Shown here piece after piece: positions 49,801 to 58,892 of a stretch of 64,000 nt of DNA. The notes beneath the pieces are model-generated. The model ran no database searches. It was not told the DNA's origin and worked only from the letters and a program-made list of their open reading frames with translations. The DNA lies in contig DATGLP010000029.1 in NCBI GenBank assembly GCA_035294085.1, forward strand, positions 19,744 to 83,743, read 5' to 3'. The stretch is from Acidimicrobiales bacterium. Lineage in GTDB: Bacteria > Actinomycetota > Acidimicrobiia > Acidimicrobiales > Bog-793. Both the position numbers and the translations under genes were made by a program. Each line of letters begins with the position of its first letter. Within the stretch, counting starts at the first letter, position 1.

Positions 49801-51617
49801 TCGCTCGCCTCGAGCCGTGCGAGGCGCCCGGCGCGAGCTGCGCGGTCCGGATCCTTCGCGCCTCGCAGGCGAAGACGTTCGCCCAGCTCGTCGGGCCGCA
49901 CCTGACCGACGCGGCGGCCGCCCGCCTCGGCGCCTGGCTCGCGCACGACGCCGAGGGCAAGGACGCGCCGACGATCGGCATCCCGGCGTCGCTCGTCGAG
50001 CACTCCCTCGGTCGCCACGAGGCGGCGCTCGCCGGCCTGCCCGCCGGCCAGCGCGTCCTCGAGCGCGACGCGCTGCGTCGGCTGTGCGCCTCCGAGCGGC
50101 TCGAGGAGCTCGGGAGCGGCGACCTCGTCTGGGACACGGTGGTGAGCGTCTCCTACGTCGGCGAAGCGCCGTGCTTCGACTTCGAGATGGCCGACGGGTC
50201 GCGGCCGTACGCGCTGGCGGAGGACTTCCTCGTCCACAACTGCGGCAAGAAGGACCGGGCGCTCATCGCCGCCGAGCGCGAGAAGTTCGTCGCCGGGTGC
50301 GTCGCCAACGGCTACGGCGAGCGGCTCGGGACCGAGCTGTTCGACATCATCGAGCCGTTCGCCGACTACGCCTTCAACAAGTCCCACTCCTACGGCTACG
50401 GCCTCGTCGCCTACCAGACGGCGTGGCTCAAGGCGCACCACCCGGTCGAGTACCTCGCCGCCCTGCTGTCCTCGGTGAAGGACGACAAGGACAAGACCGC
50501 CACCTACCTCGCGGAGTGCCGCAGCCTCGGTATCGCGGTGCAGGTCCCGGACGTGAACGTCTCGGCGCTCAACTTCAGCGCGCGCCGCGGCGACGCCGGG
50601 AGGGGGGAGGGCGCCTCGATCGTCTTCGGCCTCTCGGCTGTGCGCAACGTGGGCGAGGGCCTCGTGTCGCTCATCATCGAAGAGCGCGAGCGCAACGGGC
50701 CCTTCGCCGACTTCCACGACTTCTGCTGTCGCGTCGACCCCTCGGTCCTCAACAAGCGCACCGTCGAGTCGCTCATCAAGGCGGGCGCGTTCGACTCGCT
50801 CGGCCACCCGCGCCGCGGGCTGTGCCTCGTCTTCGAGGAGATCATCGACCACGTCCTGGCGCTGCGCCGCCAGGCGGAGCTCGGCATCTCGACGCTGTTC
50901 TCGCTGCTCGCGGACGCCGACGCGTCGCCGGCCGCCGCCTTCGACGAGGCGCGGCGCGAGATCCCCGACGTCGAGTTCGACAAGGCCGAGCGACTGGCCT
51001 TCGAGAAGGAGATGCTCGGCCTGTACGTGAGCGACCACCCCCTCCTCGGCGTCGAGCGGGCGCTCCGACGCAGGACCGACGGCACCGTGCGGGAGCTGCT
51101 CGACCAGCTGGCAGCCGGCGGCCAGGTCGGGGACGCCGGGGGGTTCTGCACGCTCGGGGGCGTCGTCACGAACCTGTCCCGGCGCTACACGAGGCGCGGC
51201 GAGCTGATGGCGACCTTCGTCCTCGAGGACCTCGAGTCCTCGATCGAGGCCTTCGTCTTCCCGAAGGTGATGCAGGAGTACGGGATGCGCCTCGAGGACG
51301 ACGCGGTCGTGGTCGTGCGCGGCCGCCTGGACCTGCGCGAGGAGACGCCTCGTCTCGTCTGCTCGGAGATCACGCGCCCCGAGCTCGGCGCCGACGGCCC
51401 CGCGGCCCCGCTCGAGGTGCGGGTGCCCCTCCACTCGCTCACCGAGTCCCTCGTGGCGAGGCTGAAGGAGATCGTCGTCGAGCACCCCGGCCCCGTCCCG
51501 CTCCACCTGAACCTCGGCTCGAAGGTCCTGCGGCTGCCCGCCGAGTTCAACGTCGACCCGGCGGGGGGCTTCGTCGGCGCGCTGCGCGAGCTGCTCGGCA
51601 TGCACGCCGTCGGCTGA
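46836..51617 (+). CDS. dnaE: DNA polymerase III alpha subunit with in-frame intein
   Basis: The precursor is 1593 residues; without the 391-residue intein the polymerase is about 1202, a normal length. The PHP domain begins FAHLHQHTEYSMLDGAARV; catalytic Asp residues are in MPDIDMDFDERYRGEM and LLKMDFLGLRNLSVIE; further marks are PGRGSAAG, the finger motif LEEADNLRKA/CGKKDRAL split by the intein, FNKSHSYGYGLVAYQTAWLKAHHPVEY, and a C-terminal OB domain (FCTLGGVVTNLSRRYTRRGELMATFVLEDLE). This is the replicative polymerase. ATG 46836 follows GGAGGGG; an upstream GTG at 46809 is less likely. Confidence 0.97.
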   Translation: MTGSGGARSFAHLHQHTEYSMLDGAARVADLVAAAAADGQPALAITDHGNMYGVLDFYKECRSRGVTPIIGTEAYMAANSRAERPVRRGRLDDTGGEGERGEKLYYHLTLLAETTEGYRNLMKLSSAAYLEGYYYKPRVDWELLERYRGGIIATTGCLGGVVLQALLAGDVAEARRLAGRLQDIFGRDGLFVELQDHGLPDQRRTNPQLLEIARSIRAPIVATNDGHYCRREDAAAHDALLCVQTGATIDDPKRFKFEGEEHYLKSAAEMRQLFAELPEACDNTLWIAERARVEIELGKPTLPEFPVPPDFVRDTYEASATAYLRHLTFEGAAERYGTPLPSAVSERLDYELDVIASMGFSAYFLVVWDLIRHAREQKIRVGPGRGSAAGCCVAYCLRIVDLDPIRYDLLFERFLNPGRKQMPDIDMDFDERYRGEMIRYASERYGWDRVAQIVTFSTIKARAAVRDGARVLGLPYAVGDRVAKAMPPLIMGRDTPLRACLERVEGYEDGYAAASGLREMYESDPEARRVIDIAKGLEGLRRQDGIHAAAVVITHEPLTEYLPIQRKPEPGGAPEDAPIVTQYEMHGVEELGLLKMDFLGLRNLSVIETALDLIEESTGERPDIDAIPLDDEATFEMLRRGDSIGVFQLEGGPMRALMRSLAPTCFDDVAALVALYRPGPMAANMHRDYAERKNGRQPVTYLHPDLEPILRETYGLMIYQESVMRVAQRFAGYSLEEADNLRKACLPAGTLLLTTARGYVPIERLLDLEDRRVQTVDLERASARHAEVADVWPVGVKPVYELRTSTGYAIRASAEHRFLVEGEWRELRSLSPGDLVAVAARTLGGGAAAPEAPEVDLAALWLGQLAADGERAARFEPGDPELLEAFCAAFEQHFGRPAGRSGAADGRPGVVLEEAELAELGALAGGPGAPAGRSVPARLVGAPLASVERFLGLLFCAGGRAQPDGALLLAPSEALGRTLKRLLLRCGLLARLEPCEAPGASCAVRILRASQAKTFAQLVGPHLTDAAAARLGAWLAHDAEGKDAPTIGIPASLVEHSLGRHEAALAGLPAGQRVLERDALRRLCASERLEELGSGDLVWDTVVSVSYVGEAPCFDFEMADGSRPYALAEDFLVHNCGKKDRALIAAEREKFVAGCVANGYGERLGTELFDIIEPFADYAFNKSHSYGYGLVAYQTAWLKAHHPVEYLAALLSSVKDDKDKTATYLAECRSLGIAVQVPDVNVSALNFSARRGDAGRGEGASIVFGLSAVRNVGEGLVSLIIEERERNGPFADFHDFCCRVDPSVLNKRTVESLIKAGAFDSLGHPRRGLCLVFEEIIDHVLALRRQAELGISTLFSLLADADASPAAAFDEARREIPDVEFDKAERLAFEKEMLGLYVSDHPLLGVERALRRRTDGTVRELLDQLAAGGQVGDAGGFCTLGGVVTNLSRRYTRRGELMATFVLEDLESSIEAFVFPKVMQEYGMRLEDDAVVVVRGRLDLREETPRLVCSEITRPELGADGPAAPLEVRVPLHSLTESLVARLKEIVVEHPGPVPLHLNLGSKVLRLPAEFNVDPAGGFVGALRELLGMHAVG
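49068..50240 (+). other. DnaE intein with degenerate homing-endonuclease domain
   Basis: The protein-splicing element begins at Cys in KA-CLPAGTLLLT (block A) and ends VHN before Cys of CGKKDRAL. Block B is ASAEHRFLVEG (His present); block F is PCFDFEMADG and block G is EDFLVHN-C. Between them a LAGLIDADG-like block C (LWLGQLAADGE) is intact, but the second copy (RFLGLLFCAGGRA) has Gly where the catalytic Asp should be, so the endonuclease is probably dead while splicing residues are intact. Insertion is in the conserved RKA-(M/C)GKK finger motif. Confidence 0.9.
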
Positions 51618-51634
51618 CCGGCGGGGCCGGGTGC

Positions 51635-51665
51635 TTGGCGAGCGCGCCGGCGGCTCCCGTAGACT
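51635..51665 (+). promoter_or_regulatory. Candidate promoter with structured leader
   Basis: TTGGCG (51635-51640) and TAGACT (51660-51665) are spaced 19 bp. The ~105-nt leader that follows contains a hairpin, CCGTGAG (51674-51680) with CTCACGG (51697-51703), with inner GGC/GCC pairing, before the ATG at 51770. Confidence 0.4.
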
Positions 51666-51769
51666 GGTGAGGTCCGTGAGCGGGCCGCGAGCCGTCCTCA
51701 CGGCCCCACCGGGTGGCCGAGTGCCCGGGCGCCCGGCAGGTCGAGCGCGGGCACCGAGCTTAGAGGGAC

Positions 51770-52441
51770 ATGGCCAGCGTGATCGAGGTCGCGACGAAGG
51801 ACTGCACGGCGCTGAGCGACGCGGAGCTCGCCGAGATGGCGGACCTGTGCGCCGGCGGCTCGACCGGCTACGAGGCCGGCTTCCTGTCCAAGGAGCGCGA
51901 CGCCTGGGTCCTCGTCACCCAGGCGCGGGCCGGAGCCGAGCTCGCCGGCTTCGCCTTCTCGACGCTCGAGCGGATCGGTGGCACGCCCTGCCTGCTGCTC
52001 GGCGTCGCCGCCTTCGCCGAGGGCGCACCCGGCGAGGCCGCGATGCGGTCGGTGATGCACGACCTGTACCGGCGGGCGGTCCTCGCCTTCCCCGACGAGG
52101 ATGTCCTCGTCGGCACGCGCCTCACGCGCGCCGCCGCCTTCGACGCCTACGCCGGCCTCTCCGAGGTCGTGCCCCGCCCGGGCCACAAGCCGACGGGCGA
52201 GGAGCGCGCCTGGGGGCGCCGGCTGGCCAAGCGCTTCGGCGCCGAGGGCCGGCTGGACGACCGGGCCTTCCGCATCACCGGCGACGGCAACGTCGTCGGG
52301 ACCTTCGACTACGGGCCGGCGTCTGCCCCGGACGAGCTCGGGGCGCTCTTCGCCGGGCTCGAGCCTGCTCGGCGCGACACCCTCGTCGCCTTCGGCTGGG
52401 CGATGGCCGAGGACCTCGCCGCCGGGTCGCTGCCGGCCTGA
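51770..52441 (+). CDS. Conserved protein of unknown function (GNAT-like N-terminus)
   Basis: The 223-residue product has an N-terminal half that looks like an acetyltransferase core (LSDAELAEMADLCAGGSTGYEAGF, AWVLVTQARAGAELAGFAFSTLERIGGTPCLLLGVAAF) and a C-terminal part with RAWGRRLAKRFG and GTFDYGPAS. I cannot place it in a named family. Start at ATG 51770 after AGAGGG. Convergent with the next gene. Confidence 0.7.
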   Translation: MASVIEVATKDCTALSDAELAEMADLCAGGSTGYEAGFLSKERDAWVLVTQARAGAELAGFAFSTLERIGGTPCLLLGVAAFAEGAPGEAAMRSVMHDLYRRAVLAFPDEDVLVGTRLTRAAAFDAYAGLSEVVPRPGHKPTGEERAWGRRLAKRFGAEGRLDDRAFRITGDGNVVGTFDYGPASAPDELGALFAGLEPARRDTLVAFGWAMAEDLAAGSLPA

Positions 52442-52466
52442 CCAGGATCGGGGCGCCGGCGCCGCG

Positions 52467-53162
52467 CTAGCGCGGGAGGAGGGCGAGCACGGCCTTGGCG
52501 ACGTGGCCGTCGCGCACCGGTCCGAGGCCGGCGAGCACGTAGCCGGGCGCGAAGCCGAGCGCTCGGGCGAGCGCCCCCGGTTCGAGCGGTCCCGTCCGAG
52601 CGGCGCGTGCCGCCGCGCAGGCGAGGGGGTCGAGGACCGGGAGGACCTCGACGCGCCCGCCCCAGGCGAGGGAGCAGCGGACGCCGTCGCCGTGCGCGGC
52701 GAGCGCGGGGGCCCGGCGCACGACGAGCAGCTCGAGCGACGGCCTCGTGCCGTCGAGGTCGACGTAGGCGATCGAGGGCCCGTGCGTGCCGAGGATCGGC
52801 GCCCCCGTCTCGGGCGCCACGAGCGCGCCGAGGAGGCGGCGCAGCTGTCGCGCCCTCGGCCGGCCGACGACGCGGGGCGCGCTCGCGCACGCGACCGCCT
52901 CCGGTCGCGCCGGGTCGAACGGGTCGTCGTCCGGCGCGACCGTCACCTCGACGACGTCGAGCGGACGCGCCGCGCCGTCCCCGTCCGGCTCGCCCGGGGG
53001 TCGCCTGAGCCGCGCGAAGGCTCCCGAGGCGAGGTCGATCGCGACCCACTCGCCGGGCGGCGTGGCGAGCACGAGGCAGGTGAGGACGCCGGTCTCGGCT
53101 CGCACCGCGCCCGCGCGCACCCGGCGCGGAATGCGGGGGGTGCGCGCGCGCCCTCTGCTCAC
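52467..53162 (-). CDS. Conserved protein of unknown function, coupled to YyaL-like gene
   Basis: The 231-residue product alternates strands and helices ([81 protein letters not shown]). No domain recognised. GTG start overlaps the stop of the thioredoxin-domain gene by 4 bp, so both are made together. Confidence 0.65.
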   Translation of the reverse strand: MSRGRARTPRIPRRVRAGAVRAETGVLTCLVLATPPGEWVAIDLASGAFARLRRPPGEPDGDGAARPLDVVEVTVAPDDDPFDPARPEAVACASAPRVVGRPRARQLRRLLGALVAPETGAPILGTHGPSIAYVDLDGTRPSLELLVVRRAPALAAHGDGVRCSLAWGGRVEVLPVLDPLACAAARAARTGPLEPGALARALGFAPGYVLAGLGPVRDGHVAKAVLALLPR

Positions 53163-55165
53163 CAGCGCTCGAGGCAGCGGCTCGTGGCCGCGTCGAGCGC
53201 GGCGGCGAGCTCGGCGGGGGTCGCGGCCGGGGCGAGGCAGGTGCCGCGCTCGCAGACGTAGGCGAGGCCCGGCTCGCGTCCCTCGACGAGCGGGCTCGTG
53301 CCCGGTGCGCCGGTGGCGAGCACGACCTGGGGGCGGTGCGCGCGCCGGGCGACCGCCGCGAGCTCGGGCTGGTCCCCCGGGATCGCCACCTCGACGATGC
53401 CGCCCTCCAGGAGGAGCGCCGCCTGCAGCAGGTGGGGCAGCGCGAGCGGCGCCCGGGCGAGGGCGGGGCGCGCCGCGTCGAGCGCGGCGCGGGCCCGCTC
53501 GCCGAGCTCGTCGTCGGCGAGCAGGGCGCCGAGGCGAGCGAGGGCGAGCGTCGCCACCGAGGAGGCCGCCGGCGTGGCGCCGTCGTAGAGGTCGCGTGGC
53601 CGCACGACGAGGGCCGGGGCGTCGCGACCGGACTGGTAGAAGCCGCCGTCCTCGGCCGAGAAGAGCTCGATCAGCCCGTCGGCGGCGGCCTTCGCCTCGG
53701 CGAGGTAGGCCGGCTCCCCGGTCGCCTCCGCGAGGCGGGTGAAGCACTCGACGAGCCAGGCGTAGTCGCCGGCAACCGCGAGGTGGGCGCCGCGCCCGCC
53801 CTGGACCGAGCGCAGCCAGCGCCCGTCGGGCCGCCGGGCGTGGGCGAGGAGGTAGCGGGCGACGTCGACGGCCGCGTCGAGGTAGCGGCGCTCGCCGGTG
53901 GCGCCGGCCGCTTCGGCGAGGGCGGAGACCGCCATCGCGTTCCACTCGGTGAGCACCTTGTCGTCGAGGCCGGGGCGGACCCGCCGGGCGCGCGCGGCGT
54001 GCAGGGCGGCGCGCGCCGCCTCGATCTCGGGGGGGCGCAGCAGGTCGCCGCGCTCGGCCCGGTGCAGGATGTTCCGCCCCGACTCGAAGTTGCCGGCCTC
54101 GCTCACCCCGTACCAGGCGGCAGCCAGTGCGCCGGCGCGCTCGCCGAGCACCTCGTCGAGCTCCGCGCGCCGCCAGGTGTAGAAGCGGCCCTCCTCGCCC
54201 TCCGAGTCGGCGTCCTCGGCGCTGTACAGCCCGCCGTCCGGGGCGCGCAGGTCGCGCAGCACGTACGACAGCGTCTCGTCGACGACCTGGCGGAAGCGCT
54301 CGTCGCCGGTCACCTGCCAGGCGTGCAGGTAGAGGCGGGCGAGGCCGGCCTGGTCGTAGAGCATCTTCTCGAAGTGCGGCACCTGCCAGGCGCGGTCCAC
54401 GGCGTAGCGGCAGAAGCCGCCCCCGAGGTGGTCGTAGATGCCGCCCGAGGCCATCGCCTCGAGCGTCGTCACCACCTTGTCGAGCATGCCCTCGTAGCCG
54501 GCGAGGTGCGCCACGAGGGCCAGCTCGAGCAGCGGCGCCTGCGGGAACTTCGGCGCGCGCCCGACGCCGCCGTGCTCGGGGTCGTACACCGCGGCGAAGC
54601 GCTCCACGGCCGCCTCGAGCGTCTCGCGCACCTGCGACGGTTTCCCGCCGGGCGGCGGGGGGCCGAGGCGGGCGGCGACCGAGGCGGTGAGCTCCTCGGC
54701 CTCGGCGAGGACCGCGTCGCGTCGGTGCGCCCACGCCTCCGACACGGCGTCGAGCACGGCTCGGAACGAGGGGGCACCGGGGCGCGGCTCCTTCGGGAAG
54801 TACGTTCCGCCGAAGAAGGGCCGCCCGCGCGCGTCGGTGAACACGGTGAGCGGCCAGCCGCCCGAGCCGGTCAGCGCCTGGACGGCCTCGAGGTAGACGG
54901 CGTCGACGTCCGGCCGCTCCTCGCGGTCCACCTTCACCGCGACGAACCCCTCGTTGAGCTGGCGGGCGGTCGCCTCGTCCTCGAAGGACTCGTGCGCCAT
55001 GACGTGGCACCAGTGGCACGCCGAGTAGCCGATGGAGACGAGCACCGGGCGGTCGAGCGCCGCCGCCGCGGCGAAGGCCTCCTCGCCCCACGGGTACCAC
55101 TCGACGGGGTTGTCGGCGTGCTGGCGCAGGTAGGGGCTGGGCTCGGCGGCGAGGCGGTTGGCCAC
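53159..55165 (-). CDS. Thioredoxin-domain protein, YyaL/SPATA20 family
   Basis: The 668-residue product begins with a thioredoxin-like domain ([67 protein letters not shown]) and continues as a six-hairpin (alpha/alpha)6 domain ([38 protein letters not shown]), as in human SPATA20 and B. subtilis YyaL. The function is unsettled; the second domain resembles sugar epimerases. GTG start lies exactly 6 nt after TACGCT (55177-55172), predicting a leaderless mRNA. Confidence 0.92.
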   Translation of the reverse strand: MANRLAAEPSPYLRQHADNPVEWYPWGEEAFAAAAALDRPVLVSIGYSACHWCHVMAHESFEDEATARQLNEGFVAVKVDREERPDVDAVYLEAVQALTGSGGWPLTVFTDARGRPFFGGTYFPKEPRPGAPSFRAVLDAVSEAWAHRRDAVLAEAEELTASVAARLGPPPPGGKPSQVRETLEAAVERFAAVYDPEHGGVGRAPKFPQAPLLELALVAHLAGYEGMLDKVVTTLEAMASGGIYDHLGGGFCRYAVDRAWQVPHFEKMLYDQAGLARLYLHAWQVTGDERFRQVVDETLSYVLRDLRAPDGGLYSAEDADSEGEEGRFYTWRRAELDEVLGERAGALAAAWYGVSEAGNFESGRNILHRAERGDLLRPPEIEAARAALHAARARRVRPGLDDKVLTEWNAMAVSALAEAAGATGERRYLDAAVDVARYLLAHARRPDGRWLRSVQGGRGAHLAVAGDYAWLVECFTRLAEATGEPAYLAEAKAAADGLIELFSAEDGGFYQSGRDAPALVVRPRDLYDGATPAASSVATLALARLGALLADDELGERARAALDAARPALARAPLALPHLLQAALLLEGGIVEVAIPGDQPELAAVARRAHRPQVVLATGAPGTSPLVEGREPGLAYVCERGTCLAPAATPAELAAALDAATSRCLERW

Positions 55166-55171
55166 GGCCTC

Positions 55172-55177
55172 AGCGTA
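55172..55177 (-). promoter_or_regulatory. -10-like TACGCT, leaderless promoter for the YyaL-like gene
   Basis: TACGCT on the minus strand with a 6-nt gap to the GTG start, the same geometry as menE. Confidence 0.5.
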
Positions 55178-55198
55178 CCGAGGCCGCTCGCGCCGGCT

Positions 55199-56335
55199 TC
55201 AGTCGCGCCCGGTGCCGCCGGCGAGCGCGGCGCGGCGGACCTTGCCGAGCGCGGAGCGCGGCAGGGCGTCGCGAAGCTCGAGCTGCCTCGGCGCGGCGAC
55301 GGGCCCGAGCTCCTCGGCCACGAGGCGGCGCAGCTCGGCGAGCGTCGGCGGCGAGCCCGGCCGGGGCACGACGTAGGCGACGACGCGCGCCCCCCACTCG
55401 GGGTCGGGCACGCCCGCCACCGCCACCTCGAGGACCTTCGGGTGCCGCCCGAGGACCGCCTCGACGGCGGCGGGCCAGACCTTCTCCCCGCCCGTCACGA
55501 CGACCTCGGCGATGCGCCCGTGGACGACGAGGCGGCCGTCCGCGCCGAGGGTGCCGGCGTCCCCCGTGCGCAGCCACCCCTCGGCGTCCTTCGGGTCGTG
55601 CCCGTCTCGGTAGCAGCGGAGCAGCATCGGGCCGCGCACCTCGATCTCGCCGTCGGGCGCGACGCGCACCTCGACGCCGTCGAGGGGCCGGCCGTCGTAG
55701 ACGACGCCGCTCGCCGTCTCGGTCATGCCGTAGGTGGTGACGACGTTGCCGGGCAGTTCCGCTGGCGGCGCCTGCCCGCCGAGCACGACGGTGCGGAAGG
55801 CGGCGGCGCCCGGGCCGAGGCGGCCGAGCGCCGTCGGGACGAGCGAGACGAGCGTCGCGCCCCGCCGCGCCTCGGCGAGCACCGCGTCGGCGTCGAAGCG
55901 GGGCAGGACCGTGAGCGGCGTCTCGGTGACGAGCGCCCGCACGATGACCATCAGGCCGCCGACGTGGGCGGCTGGCAGGCAGCACAGCCAGCGGTCCCGG
56001 CCGGGGTCGACGCCGAGGCGCGCGCTCGCGGCGAGCGCCGAGGCGCGCAGCGCGTCGGCGCCGAGCACGACGCCCTTCGGCTCGCCGGTCGTCCCCGAGG
56101 TCGCGACCACGAGGGCGTCGCCGTCCTCGAGGGGCCGAGCAGAGCGGCGCCGCTGCGAGGAGCCGTCCGGACCGACGACGGCGTGCGGCGCGAGCGCCTC
56201 GACGAGGCGCGCCTTCGCGGCGGTCGGGAGGCGCTGGTCGAGGGGGAGGACGGCGTCGCCCCCGTCGAGGCAGCGGCGCAGCGCCGCCACGAGCTCGTCG
56301 CCGGCGGGCAGGTCCAAGGCGACGAGCCGGCGCAC
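55199..56335 (-). CDS. menE: o-Succinylbenzoate-CoA ligase (MenE)
   Basis: The 378-residue adenylate-forming enzyme activates o-succinylbenzoate with CoA in menaquinone synthesis. Motifs: phosphate-binding VVATSGTTGEPKGVVLG, YGMTETASG, GWLRTGDAGTL, and C-terminal hinge GRIAEVVVTGGEKVWPAAVE with the lysine in LPRSALGKVRR. Short like other actinobacterial MenE. GTG start 6 nt after a TACGCT hexamer that overlaps the menB promoter. Confidence 0.92.
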   Translation of the reverse strand: MRRLVALDLPAGDELVAALRRCLDGGDAVLPLDQRLPTAAKARLVEALAPHAVVGPDGSSQRRRSARPLEDGDALVVATSGTTGEPKGVVLGADALRASALAASARLGVDPGRDRWLCCLPAAHVGGLMVIVRALVTETPLTVLPRFDADAVLAEARRGATLVSLVPTALGRLGPGAAAFRTVVLGGQAPPAELPGNVVTTYGMTETASGVVYDGRPLDGVEVRVAPDGEIEVRGPMLLRCYRDGHDPKDAEGWLRTGDAGTLGADGRLVVHGRIAEVVVTGGEKVWPAAVEAVLGRHPKVLEVAVAGVPDPEWGARVVAYVVPRPGSPPTLAELRRLVAEELGPVAAPRQLELRDALPRSALGKVRRAALAGGTGRD

Positions 56336-56340
56336 GCGGG

Positions 56341-56347
56341 TAGCGTA
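56341..56347. promoter_or_regulatory. Overlapping divergent -10 elements for menE and menB
   Basis: TAGCGTA at 56341-56347 reads TAGCGT toward menB (ATG 9 nt later) and TACGCT toward menE (GTG 6 nt later). The two start codons are only 20 bp apart, so both transcripts must be leaderless or nearly so. Confidence 0.6.
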
Positions 56348-56355
56348 ACGCCCGT

Positions 56356-57207
56356 ATGGGAGACGACACGGGGGGCCTCCCCGCCTGGAAGGCGGCGGGC
56401 AGCTACCAGGACATCCGCTACGAGACCGCCGAGGGGATCGCGAAGGTCACGATCGCCCGCCCCGAGGTGCGCAACGCCTTCCGGCCCCAGACGCTCTTCG
56501 AGCTCGCCGACGCCTTCAACGCGGCGCGCGACGACCCGGGGATCGGGGTCGTCATCCTCACCGGCGAGGGCACGGAGGCCTTCTGCTCCGGCGGCGACCA
56601 GCGCATCCGGGGCGACGACGGCTACCTCGGCGACGACGACGTGGCCAGGGCGGGGATCGGGCGGCTCAACGTCCTCGACCTGCAGGTGCAGATCCGCCGC
56701 CTCCCCAAGCCCGTCGTCGCCATGGTGGCGGGCTACGCCATCGGCGGGGGCCACGTGCTCCACCTCGTGTGCGACCTCACGATCGCGGCCGACAACGCCC
56801 GCTTCGGGCAGACCGGCCCGCGCGTCGGGAGCTTCGACGCCGGCTACGGCGCGGGCCTGCTGGCGCGCACCATCGGCCTCAAGCGCGCGAAGGAGATCTG
56901 GTTCCTCTGCCGCCAGTACGACGCGCGCCGCGCCTACGAGATGGGCCTCGTCAACGCCGTCGTCCCGCTCGAGCGCCTCGAGGCAGAGACGGTGGCGTGG
57001 TGTCGCGAGATGCTCCGCCTCTCGCCGATCGCGCTGCGGATGCTGAAGGCCGGCTTCAACGCGGCCGAGGACGGCCTCGCCGGGATCCAGCAGCTCGCCG
57101 GCGACGCGACCATGCTCTTCTACATGAGCGAGGAGGCCCAGGAGGGTCGGAACGCCTTCGTCGAGAAGCGGCCCCCCGACTTCTCGCGCTTCCCCCGCCG
57201 CCCGTGA
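56356..57207 (+). CDS. menB: 1,4-Dihydroxy-2-naphthoyl-CoA synthase (MenB)
   Basis: The 283-residue crotonase-fold enzyme closes the naphthoquinone ring. Seen: [40 protein letters not shown], the oxyanion loop [24 protein letters not shown] and [16 protein letters not shown] with the catalytic Asp of MenB. C-terminal [12 protein letters not shown] is typical. Followed by menA after 25 bp. Confidence 0.96.
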   Translation: MGDDTGGLPAWKAAGSYQDIRYETAEGIAKVTIARPEVRNAFRPQTLFELADAFNAARDDPGIGVVILTGEGTEAFCSGGDQRIRGDDGYLGDDDVARAGIGRLNVLDLQVQIRRLPKPVVAMVAGYAIGGGHVLHLVCDLTIAADNARFGQTGPRVGSFDAGYGAGLLARTIGLKRAKEIWFLCRQYDARRAYEMGLVNAVVPLERLEAETVAWCREMLRLSPIALRMLKAGFNAAEDGLAGIQQLAGDATMLFYMSEEAQEGRNAFVEKRPPDFSRFPRRP

Positions 57208-57232
57208 GCGGCTCGGCGCCCGCTCGGACCTG

Positions 57233-58099
57233 ATGGCGAGCCGGCGCGACTGGCTCGGCGCGGCGCGGCCGCGCACGCTGCCGGCCGCCGTCGTGCCCGT
57301 CCTCGTCGGTGCCGCCGTGGCGCGTGCCGGGGGCACGGTCGCCTGGGGCAAGGCCGCCCTCGCCCTCGTCGTCGCCCTCGCCCTCCAGGTCGGGACGAAC
57401 TACGCGAACGACTACGCCGACGGCGTGCGCGGCACCGACGCGGCCCGCGTCGGGCCCGTGCGCCTCGTCGCCGGCGGTCTCGCCCCGGCGCGCGCCGTAC
57501 GCGCCGCGGCGCTGGCGGCCTTCGCCGTCGCGGCCGTGGCCGGCCTCGCCCTCTCGCTGTGGACCTCCCCGGTCCTGCTCGCGCTCGGGGCCGCCTCCAT
57601 CGCGGCCGGCTGGCTCTACACCGGAGGGCCCCGGCCCTACGGCTACGTGGGCCTCGGCGAGGTCTTCGTCTTCGCCTTCTTCGGTCTCGCGGCGGTCGTG
57701 GGCACCGCCTACGTCGCGTCGGGCCACCTCGCCGCGCTCGCCTTCGCCGCGGCGTGCCCGGTCGGCCTCGTCGCCGTCGCCCTCCTCGTCGTCAACAACC
57801 TGCGCGACCTGCCGAGCGACGCGGCCGCGGGCAAGCGCACCCTCGCTGTGCGCCTCGGCGCCCGGCGGACCCGCCTCGCCTACACCGCGAGCCTCGGCCT
57901 CGCGCTCGCGCTCGGCGCGCTCCTCGCCCTGGCACGCCCGCTCGCGCTGCTCTCCCTGCTCGCCGCGCCCCTCGCGCTCCGGCCGACGCGCGTCGTGCGG
58001 AGCGGCGCCGAGGGCCGCGCCCTCGTCCCCGCCCTCGCCATGACTGGGGCCTTCCAGCTCGCCTTCGGAACCTTGCTCGCAGTGGGGATCGCGCTGTGA
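57233..58099 (+). CDS. menA: 1,4-Dihydroxy-2-naphthoate polyprenyltransferase (MenA)
   Basis: The 288-residue membrane enzyme joins the isoprenoid chain to DHNA. It has about eight or nine helices, an N-terminal [16 protein letters not shown], the first Asp-rich motif [17 protein letters not shown] and the second [25 protein letters not shown] 57233. In operon with menB. Confidence 0.95.
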   Translation: MASRRDWLGAARPRTLPAAVVPVLVGAAVARAGGTVAWGKAALALVVALALQVGTNYANDYADGVRGTDAARVGPVRLVAGGLAPARAVRAAALAAFAVAAVAGLALSLWTSPVLLALGAASIAAGWLYTGGPRPYGYVGLGEVFVFAFFGLAAVVGTAYVASGHLAALAFAAACPVGLVAVALLVVNNLRDLPSDAAAGKRTLAVRLGARRTRLAYTASLGLALALGALLALARPLALLSLLAAPLALRPTRVVRSGAEGRALVPALAMTGAFQLAFGTLLAVGIAL

Positions 58100-58107
58100 C
58101 CGAGGGG

Positions 58108-58887
58108 TCACGGCGCTGCGGCGAACGCCTCGACGAGCGCCGCGAAGGCCGCCGGCTGCTCGAAGGGGACGGCGTGCCCGGCGCCCTCGACGACGGAGAG
58201 GGTCGCGTTCGGGCCGATCGCCGCCGCCATGCGCTCGCCGATGGCCACGAACTTGGCGTCGAGCCGGCCCGCGCACACGAGGACGGGCATCTCGAGCTCG
58301 CCGAGGCGGTCCCACCACGACGGCTGGCTCCCCGTCCCGAGGACCCGCAGCGCGCTGGCGAGCGCGGCCGGGTCGTTCTCCCGGCGCGACGCCAGGTCGG
58401 CCGCCCCGTCGTCGAGGTGCGCGAAGAGCGGTCCCGCGAGCCACGCCTCGAGGAAGGGCTCGAGCCCTCCCGCCTCGAGGCGGGCCGCGAGCGCCTCGTC
58501 GGCGGCGCGCCGGGCGCTGCGCTCCTCGGCCGTCGCGAGGCCGGGCGAGGCGGAGACGAGGACGAGGCGCTCGACGCGCTCGGGCTCGGCGAGCGCGAGC
58601 GCGAGGCAGACGCGCCCGCCGAGGGAGTAGCCGACGTAGACCGAGCGCCCGCAGGTCGCGCCGAGGGCCGCGGCCGCCGCCTCCAGGCTGCCCACCGCCG
58701 TGGCGGCCGAGCGCCCGTGGTAGGGGAGGTCGACGGTGACGACCTCGTGGCGCTCGCCGAGCAGCTCGGCGAGCGGCCGCCAGGAGCGGCCCGTCTGCGT
58801 GAAGCCGTGGACGAGCGCGAGGCGCGTGCCCGCACCCGTGCTCACTGCGTGGAGCGGGCCGGGCGTCGCGTCGTCGCGAGGCACCAT
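58108..58887 (-). CDS. menH: Alpha/beta-hydrolase, probable MenH (SHCHC synthase)
   Basis: The 259-residue hydrolase has LALVHGFTQTGRSWRPLAELL, DLPYHGRS, the nucleophile elbow VGYSLGGRVCLALALAEP and a C-terminal GAGHAVPFEQPAAF with the His. The position between menA and menD and the GFTQTGRSW motif argue for MenH, which removes pyruvate to give SHCHC. ATG 58887 lies 8 nt after TAGCGT (58901-58896), which is inside the menD coding region; a GTG at 58845 is an alternative. Confidence 0.82.
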   Translation of the reverse strand: MVPRDDATPGPLHAVSTGAGTRLALVHGFTQTGRSWRPLAELLGERHEVVTVDLPYHGRSAATAVGSLEAAAAALGATCGRSVYVGYSLGGRVCLALALAEPERVERLVLVSASPGLATAEERSARRAADEALAARLEAGGLEPFLEAWLAGPLFAHLDDGAADLASRRENDPAALASALRVLGTGSQPSWWDRLGELEMPVLVCAGRLDAKFVAIGERMAAAIGPNATLSVVEGAGHAVPFEQPAAFAALVEAFAAAP

Positions 58888-58892
58888 CGCCG

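Noticed and set aside
46749..51701. A 1650-codon open frame antisense to dnaE
   Set aside because: Composition is low-complexity (Arg, Glu, Val, Leu, His) as expected from the complement of a GC-rich gene, and the opposite strand encodes an unmistakable polymerase.
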